DNA of 45,554 nt from Candidatus Heimdallarchaeota archaeon. Lineage in GTDB: Archaea; Asgardarchaeota; Heimdallarchaeia; Heimdallarchaeales; Heimdallarchaeaceae. This document shows, one piece after another, positions 41,188 through 45,554 of this stretch. The stretch covers positions 1-45,554 of the forward strand of contig JAGLRO010000046.1 in the NCBI GenBank assembly GCA_023136245.1, in the 5' to 3' direction. Position numbers and translations under genes: made by a program. The stretch's first letter is position 1, and the number at the start of each line of letters is the position of its first letter. Under the pieces are notes generated by a model. It was given only the letters and a program-made list of their open reading frames with translations, searched no databases and was not told where the DNA came from.

Positions 41188-41313
41188 TTGAGTATCCTCT
41201 TTTAACTAAATTAGCAAAACCTTAGTTGATTTAAAAATCTAATGTTGAAAGACAGAATGACATAGCATAATGGATTAAGTTGAAAAAAAAGAAAAAGGAA
41301 AATGTTCCCCCTC

Positions 41314-42321
41314 TTATAAATCGAGTTTCTTAATTACCCAAGGTAGTAACAGTATTAGTATTGGTCCCATTAATCCATAAATGACCATATCAAGAGAAAT
41401 TTTCAGAGCATTGAGTGTCATATCATCTGTTAGAATCTCATCATACACATATATTATAGCTATAGGGATTATGACGATTAATAGTCTTAAAAGAACTTTC
41501 CACCATTTGTCTGCTTTACTATTAAAGTCTACAAGTTTACCTTCTACAATGTAAGAAAGAGATGCTGTTGCAAAGAGTACTAGTACTTTGAGGATACTTA
41601 TTTTCAGTTTAAATTCATTTGGTACACTACCTCTGTGTAAGAAGATTATTGGAATTGCAAAAATTATGAATATTGCTAAAATCGTTAGCATCTTCATCGT
41701 TATTGATTTCTTTTCAAAATAATTTGATACTGGTTCATCTAAGAATATGAAAAGACCTAGAACTATCAAACCAAGGCCAAAGCCCATCAATACATCAGTA
41801 AACCAATGAACAACTAAGAAGATTCGAGAGAAACCTATGAGTAAAGGTAATGCAATACCTACTGTGAGCATACCCCATTTTGAAATAATTATTGAAAGAG
41901 ATCCCCAGAATGTTGTGCTTATCTGTGCATGACCACTGGGTAAACCATAAGATGTTTTTTCTACTGCATCATAACCCCAGCTATCATCAGGTCTATCAAG
42001 TCGAAAAGCTCCTTTAGCTACAGCATTTATCTCAATTGAAGAAATCAGAACAAAGATGGTTTTGTAAGCTTTTTTCTTATCCCAAACATAGTAAAGAATC
42101 ATTAGAACTGCAATATAGATTATTGACTCACCTAAGTAAGTAATCACTTCCATTATTGTGGTCAAGGTACCGCTGACATATGCTGAAAAGAAATCTGCAA
42201 TAGCGCTATCAATAGGATTTGCTCTATTTGGGTAAGCAATATACACGATTATTAAGGCAGCTGTTATCAAAGCTGCTCCTAAAATCAGCATTATTGTTGA
42301 AATCAACTCACGTTTTTTCAT
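41314..42321 (-). CDS. PAP2-family membrane phosphatase
   Basis: A 335-residue membrane protein with an N-terminal PAP2 domain (about 1-210) and extra membrane helices after it, about nine to ten in all. The three phosphatase motifs are present: KGAFRLDRP (KX6RP), YGLPSGHAQ (PSGH) and SRIFLVVHWFTD (SRX5HX3D). Such enzymes dephosphorylate lipid or isoprenoid phosphates on the outer face, so a role in polyprenyl-phosphate recycling for glycans is likely but not shown. A C-terminal extension of about 100 residues with four helices is unusual in length. Confidence 0.88.
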   Translation of the reverse strand: MKKRELISTIMLILGAALITAALIIVYIAYPNRANPIDSAIADFFSAYVSGTLTTIMEVITYLGESIIYIAVLMILYYVWDKKKAYKTIFVLISSIEINAVAKGAFRLDRPDDSWGYDAVEKTSYGLPSGHAQISTTFWGSLSIIISKWGMLTVGIALPLLIGFSRIFLVVHWFTDVLMGFGLGLIVLGLFIFLDEPVSNYFEKKSITMKMLTILAIFIIFAIPIIFLHRGSVPNEFKLKISILKVLVLFATASLSYIVEGKLVDFNSKADKWWKVLLRLLIVIIPIAIIYVYDEILTDDMTLNALKISLDMVIYGLMGPILILLLPWVIKKLDL

Positions 42322-42479
42322 AATATTAAACTGAAAATAAGCTTCTTAAAAAATCTTGTGAAAAGATGTTTAAAAACGTATTATTTATGTATTATTCACG
42401 TAACTCTATTTCGGAAATTCTGCATAATTTCTACACCCTGAACTTTGTTCTTTCATTTTTTGTTCATGTAGCATTTTTT

Positions 42480-43595
42480 TCAAAAAGCTGTTTTATAAAC
42501 AACACTTTCATGATATCCAGTTATTACTTTGACGTAACCACTTAATTTTCTATCTAATTCGTTGTCTCCTGAATCAACTAAGAAAGGTTGACCATTTAGT
42601 GAATTTATTTTTTGCCTTGTAGCAACAATAATAATATTATCCACACCAACTTCATTAATCACTTTTGGACTTATTTGTTGATTACCTCTACCTAATAAGA
42701 AACCTTGCCCTCCAATGGGAGTAATAATCAGTTTAGCTTTCTTTCCACTTAAATGTTCAAGTAATTCTTTCTCATTCAGATCCTTATCAATAAGTTTTTT
42801 TTGATAAATTAAATCTACTCCTAGCAATGTATTATCTAGTTTTAATTTTTCCATGATTGATCTAGTAGTTGTACCAGGTCCAATGACATAGAGATAATCT
42901 TCATCCATATCATCTATAATTTCTTGAGCAATCGCTTCTTGAAAATACTTCTCAGAGGGCAAGCTTCCTGTTTTCATTCCTTGGATATGCCTTCTCTCAA
43001 AAGGGATTTTTAAGTAACCGTATAACTTTGCAGATACTACGCCTGATCGGAATGCTTCTTCATCAATATCCATAACCTCAGCTTCTTTTAATTCTGTAAC
43101 CTTTCCTTGAACGAATAACGCAACCAAATCCCCAGCTTTCATTGGATTACAAGCATAAACAGCAGAATGCATTTTAACACCAGTTGGTATCCCTAGTACA
43201 ACAACTTGATCTCCAATTGCTTTGCAGATATCGAGAGCTGTACCATCTCCTCCAGCAAAAAGTAAAAGATCTATGTTAAGTTCACAGAAATCTTTGGATG
43301 CTTGTTTAGTGTCATCAGCTGTAGTTTTTCCTTCTTTTATTGACCCTATTACTTTCGGATTAAAACCAGCCTGTCTAGCTATATTTTCTCCCATATCACT
43401 AGGATAAGTTATTAATTCAATTTCATGTCTAAGGGATACAAAACTTTTCAATGCTTTCATTGAACGTTCTGGTGATACTTGTTCAGCACCTAGGCTTTTT
43501 GCTTTTGCCAAAGTATCTATTCCGTCAGTTCCTTTAAGTCCAACTTTACCTCCCATTCCAGCAATGGGGTTTACAATTAGACCTATTTTTTTCAT
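42480..43595 (-). CDS. NAD-kinase-like ATP-binding protein (COG3199)
   Basis: A 371-residue protein of the ATP-NAD kinase-like family COG3199. It has MKKIGLIVNPIAGMGGKVGL, LLFAGGDGTALDICKAI with the GGDGT motif, GIPTGVKMHSAVYACNP and YVIGPGTTTRSIMEKL. Proteins of this group are annotated as predicted NAD or diacylglycerol-type kinases; the substrate is unproven. It follows gcvPB by 11 bases on the same strand. The pairing with glycine decarboxylase, an NAD-linked system, is suggestive only. Confidence 0.8.
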   Translation of the reverse strand: MKKIGLIVNPIAGMGGKVGLKGTDGIDTLAKAKSLGAEQVSPERSMKALKSFVSLRHEIELITYPSDMGENIARQAGFNPKVIGSIKEGKTTADDTKQASKDFCELNIDLLLFAGGDGTALDICKAIGDQVVVLGIPTGVKMHSAVYACNPMKAGDLVALFVQGKVTELKEAEVMDIDEEAFRSGVVSAKLYGYLKIPFERRHIQGMKTGSLPSEKYFQEAIAQEIIDDMDEDYLYVIGPGTTTRSIMEKLKLDNTLLGVDLIYQKKLIDKDLNEKELLEHLSGKKAKLIITPIGGQGFLLGRGNQQISPKVINEVGVDNIIIVATRQKINSLNGQPFLVDSGDNELDRKLSGYVKVITGYHESVVYKTAF

Positions 43596-43606
43596 TTTAA
43601 ATCATC

Positions 43607-45163
43607 TTATAATGTTTTATTTTTTTTCTTCAAATAAGCTCTCCAAGTAATAGCCCACCTTGCTGGATCGTCTAGTGAATCTGTATTAATTTTATGTACA
43701 ACACTTCTATGAGGAGCGTTCTTTACTAGCTCAGGATTTTCATATGCTTCTTCAACTACTTTTTTCAATCCTGCAATATATTCATCTAGTTCAGCTTTAG
43801 AGTAAGATTCAGTGGGTTCTAGTGTAAATGGTTGAGGGACAATAAATGGATGATGGCTTGACCACATGTGAAAACCAAAATCCACCATTCGACAAGTAAT
43901 GTCTTCTGTTGTTACTCCAGTTTCTTGATAAAGCTCTTCCCAACTGTAACGAACTTGTTCAATTCTATGCTTTCCCTTTGCATATGGGGCACTTGCACCA
44001 CGAATTTCTAACACTTTTTTCAATAGATAATTATTATTTAGTACAGCGATTTGGGATACTTCCTTTAATCCATCACTACCTAAACTCATAATCCATGAAT
44101 ATGCCTTCAAAATAGCAGGGACCACTCCATAAAAGGATCTTACTTTACCTATACTTTTGGGAACATCATAATCGAAATAATATTTTTCTTTATCAAATTC
44201 CACTAAAGGAACAGGAAGATATTTTATGAATTCTTTGGTTACACCAAGAGCCCCAGTAGCAGGACCTCCACAACCATGTGGAGAAGAGAAGGTTTTGTGA
44301 AGATTAAAGAAAGAAAGATCGAAGTCTGCCTCTTTCGCTCTGGTAATCCCTAGAATGCCATTGGCATTAGCTTGATCATAACCACAAATACCACCAACTC
44401 CGTGAATAATCCGTGTAAACTCTCTTATTTTTGGATTAAAGATTCCTGTATCTTCTGGATTAGTAATTAATAATCCAGCTGTACGTTCAGAGACAGCTTT
44501 TTCTAAAGCTTCAATATCAGGCAATCCATCTTCATTTGGATAAATATTAATCACCTTATACCCTTTGACATTAGGAGCAGCAGCATCTGATGGATGGGAA
44601 AACATTGTTGAGATTATTTCATCTCGTTTTTCTGATTCATCGTTACTGTCATGGTAAGCTTGAATAATAGAAGCCATTGCAAATATTGCTTGACTACCAC
44701 CACCCGGCTGAAAGGTAAACTTATCTAATCCTGAAATTTCCCGGAGGAACAAATCAAGTTTATAGATTACTTCTAATATTCCTTGAACAGTGCTTTCATC
44801 TTGTGATGGATGGAGTTCAGATAACTTTGGTGAAGAAGCTAATTTTTCATTTATCTTTGGGCTGTATTTCATTGTACATGTTCCTTGACCAATATCAACG
44901 TTTAAATCAGCCCCTAGAGTTTGTTGAGAGAGACGAAGATAGTGCTTCAGTACTTGCATTTGAGAAAGCTCTGGAAGATTGGGTGGTTGTTTTCTAATCA
45001 TGTTTTCAGGTAGTTTGGAAATTCCATCGCCAACGATTTTCTGAATTTCGCTTTCAATTTCTGGAAATAAGATACCTCTTTCCCCTTCGTTGCTTATTTC
45101 ATAAATAACTGGTTCGTCCCATTTAGCTTGATGAAAATTTCTTACTTTATTTCTTCTATTCAT
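43607..45163 (-). CDS. gcvPB: Glycine dehydrogenase (decarboxylating) subunit 2
   Basis: A 518-residue PLP-binding subunit of the split P-protein of the glycine cleavage system. The PLP lysine is in SFFNLHKTFSSPHGCGGP, with FTFQPGGGSQAIFAMASIIQ, GLLITNPEDTGIFNPKI and the C-terminal RMVDFGFHMWSSHHPFIVPQ. It pairs with GcvPA to decarboxylate glycine and pass the aminomethyl group to lipoyl H-protein. Its ATG overlaps the gcvPA stop as ATGA. H- and T-proteins are not in the window. Confidence 0.95.
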   Translation of the reverse strand: MNRRNKVRNFHQAKWDEPVIYEISNEGERGILFPEIESEIQKIVGDGISKLPENMIRKQPPNLPELSQMQVLKHYLRLSQQTLGADLNVDIGQGTCTMKYSPKINEKLASSPKLSELHPSQDESTVQGILEVIYKLDLFLREISGLDKFTFQPGGGSQAIFAMASIIQAYHDSNDESEKRDEIISTMFSHPSDAAAPNVKGYKVINIYPNEDGLPDIEALEKAVSERTAGLLITNPEDTGIFNPKIREFTRIIHGVGGICGYDQANANGILGITRAKEADFDLSFFNLHKTFSSPHGCGGPATGALGVTKEFIKYLPVPLVEFDKEKYYFDYDVPKSIGKVRSFYGVVPAILKAYSWIMSLGSDGLKEVSQIAVLNNNYLLKKVLEIRGASAPYAKGKHRIEQVRYSWEELYQETGVTTEDITCRMVDFGFHMWSSHHPFIVPQPFTLEPTESYSKAELDEYIAGLKKVVEEAYENPELVKNAPHRSVVHKINTDSLDDPARWAITWRAYLKKKNKTL

Positions 45164-45554
45164 GATGATCCCCCCTTATTCAAATATTCATCCAAAGCCA
45201 TGGCAAGTCTATCAATATCTTCTTTTGTATGAATTTCAGTCACACAATAAACTGCACAATTTCCTAGTTCAGGGAACTCAACAGAAATATCCTTACCACC
45301 AAAGATTCTTTTTTTAAGCAAAATTTTGTTCACATCTCTAACAGATTTACTAGCATCACTGAAATCTACAACAAATTCTTTGAAATGAGAAGATTGATCA
45401 AATGGTATTTTTACTCCTTCAATTTCTGAAAGTTTTTTCATCGCATATTGCGATTTTTGCACAATTAATTGACCTAATTCTTGTATTCCTTGTGGTCCAA
45501 CCAATGCCAAATAAACTCCTGCAGTAATACCCCATAGCGCAGTAGCTGTACCTA
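45160..45554 (-). CDS. gcvPA: Glycine dehydrogenase (decarboxylating) subunit 1, C-terminal part, cut by window edge
   Basis: About 130 codons of the C-terminal part are visible; the frame runs out at position 45554 with GTATALWGITAGVYLALVGP. That matches the family segment GTNQALxALxAxVYLALLGP. The later DVNKILLKKRIFGGKDIS, then YCVTEIHTKEDIDRLAMAL, is typical of the end of GcvPA. The stop overlaps the gcvPB start by four bases, so the subunits are translationally coupled. The N-terminal two thirds lie outside the window. Confidence 0.93.
   Translation of the reverse strand, partial: GTATALWGITAGVYLALVGPQGIQELGQLIVQKSQYAMKKLSEIEGVKIPFDQSSHFKEFVVDFSDASKSVRDVNKILLKKRIFGGKDISVEFPELGNCAVYCVTEIHTKEDIDRLAMALDEYLNKGGSS

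Noticed and set aside
1-45554. CRISPR arrays, prophage or other defence islands
   Set aside because: No regularly spaced repeats, capsid, terminase, Cas or restriction genes were found on either strand.

Overview
This 45.5 kb window is low in GC (roughly one third by eye) and densely coded. It is archaeal informational and core-metabolic DNA: PCNA, GINS, TFS, TFE, MBF1, PAN, NAC, A-type ATPase subunits, uL16/L10e, uS7, eS27, eL38, Trm56, Taw2, a tRNA-splicing endonuclease and intron-bearing tRNAs. A Ras/Rab-type small GTPase and eL38 together with this gene set point to an Asgard archaeon (Promethearchaeota), perhaps Heimdall-like. The phylum is an inference; the archaeal assignment is firm.

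Layout. 1-4000: RNA processing (PIN-domain ATPase, EndA, Taw2, a PUA protein), NAC and A-ATPase subunits F and H. 4152-6000: a GlmM-type mutase, then an unusual remnant in which the start of atpA is joined out of frame to the end of atpB. 6000-11400: ComB-like phosphatase, tRNA-Pro, flavin reductase, AlkD-like protein, TFE, an M24 peptidase, a broken secreted-protein gene and a YhfC-like membrane protease. 11500-15100: tRNA-Leu and a replication/transcription block (eS27, GINS, PCNA, OB-fold protein, TFS, MBF1, eL38). 15180-19135: HD protein, PAN, and a trm56 / DUF2110 / recombinase-domain operon, ending in a tRNA-Val with two introns. 19260-25840: a TrmB regulator followed by sugar isomerase, GlmS and a GlmU-like enzyme, then UPF0147 and a sugar epimerase. 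With the mutase at 4152 this gives a near-complete UDP-GlcNAc route. 25860-29820: cysteine desulfurase with a small Cys-containing helical protein, a DUF2797 protein carrying a PCNA-binding motif, and FAU-1. 29900-32730: tRNA-Ser, two tandem FKBP-like membrane proteins with cytosolic eight-cysteine zinc modules, tRNA-Asp, the small GTPase and a HIT protein. 32800-38760: GHMP kinase, amidohydrolase, family 4 uracil-DNA glycosylase with the same PCNA motif, a second phosphohexomutase, a small membrane protein and an odd alpha/beta hydrolase. 38870-45554: a candidate structured ncRNA with its own TATA box, cyclophilin, tRNA-Met, L10e, S7, a PAP2 phosphatase, a COG3199 NAD-kinase-like protein and glycine decarboxylase P-protein subunits (gcvPB complete, gcvPA cut by the window edge).

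The most unusual items are the atpA/atpB fusion remnant, the candidate ncRNA at about 38900-39043, the paired FKBP-TM-zinc proteins, the shared PIP motif in DUF2797 and uracil-DNA glycosylase, the serine-recombinase DNA-binding domain inside a tRNA-methylase operon, and the two-intron tRNA-Val. I saw no CRISPR array, insertion sequence, prophage or rRNA. The only intergenic stretches over 300 bases are 38763-39087 (holding the ncRNA candidate) and 39562-40057 (holding a small ORF and tRNA-Met).
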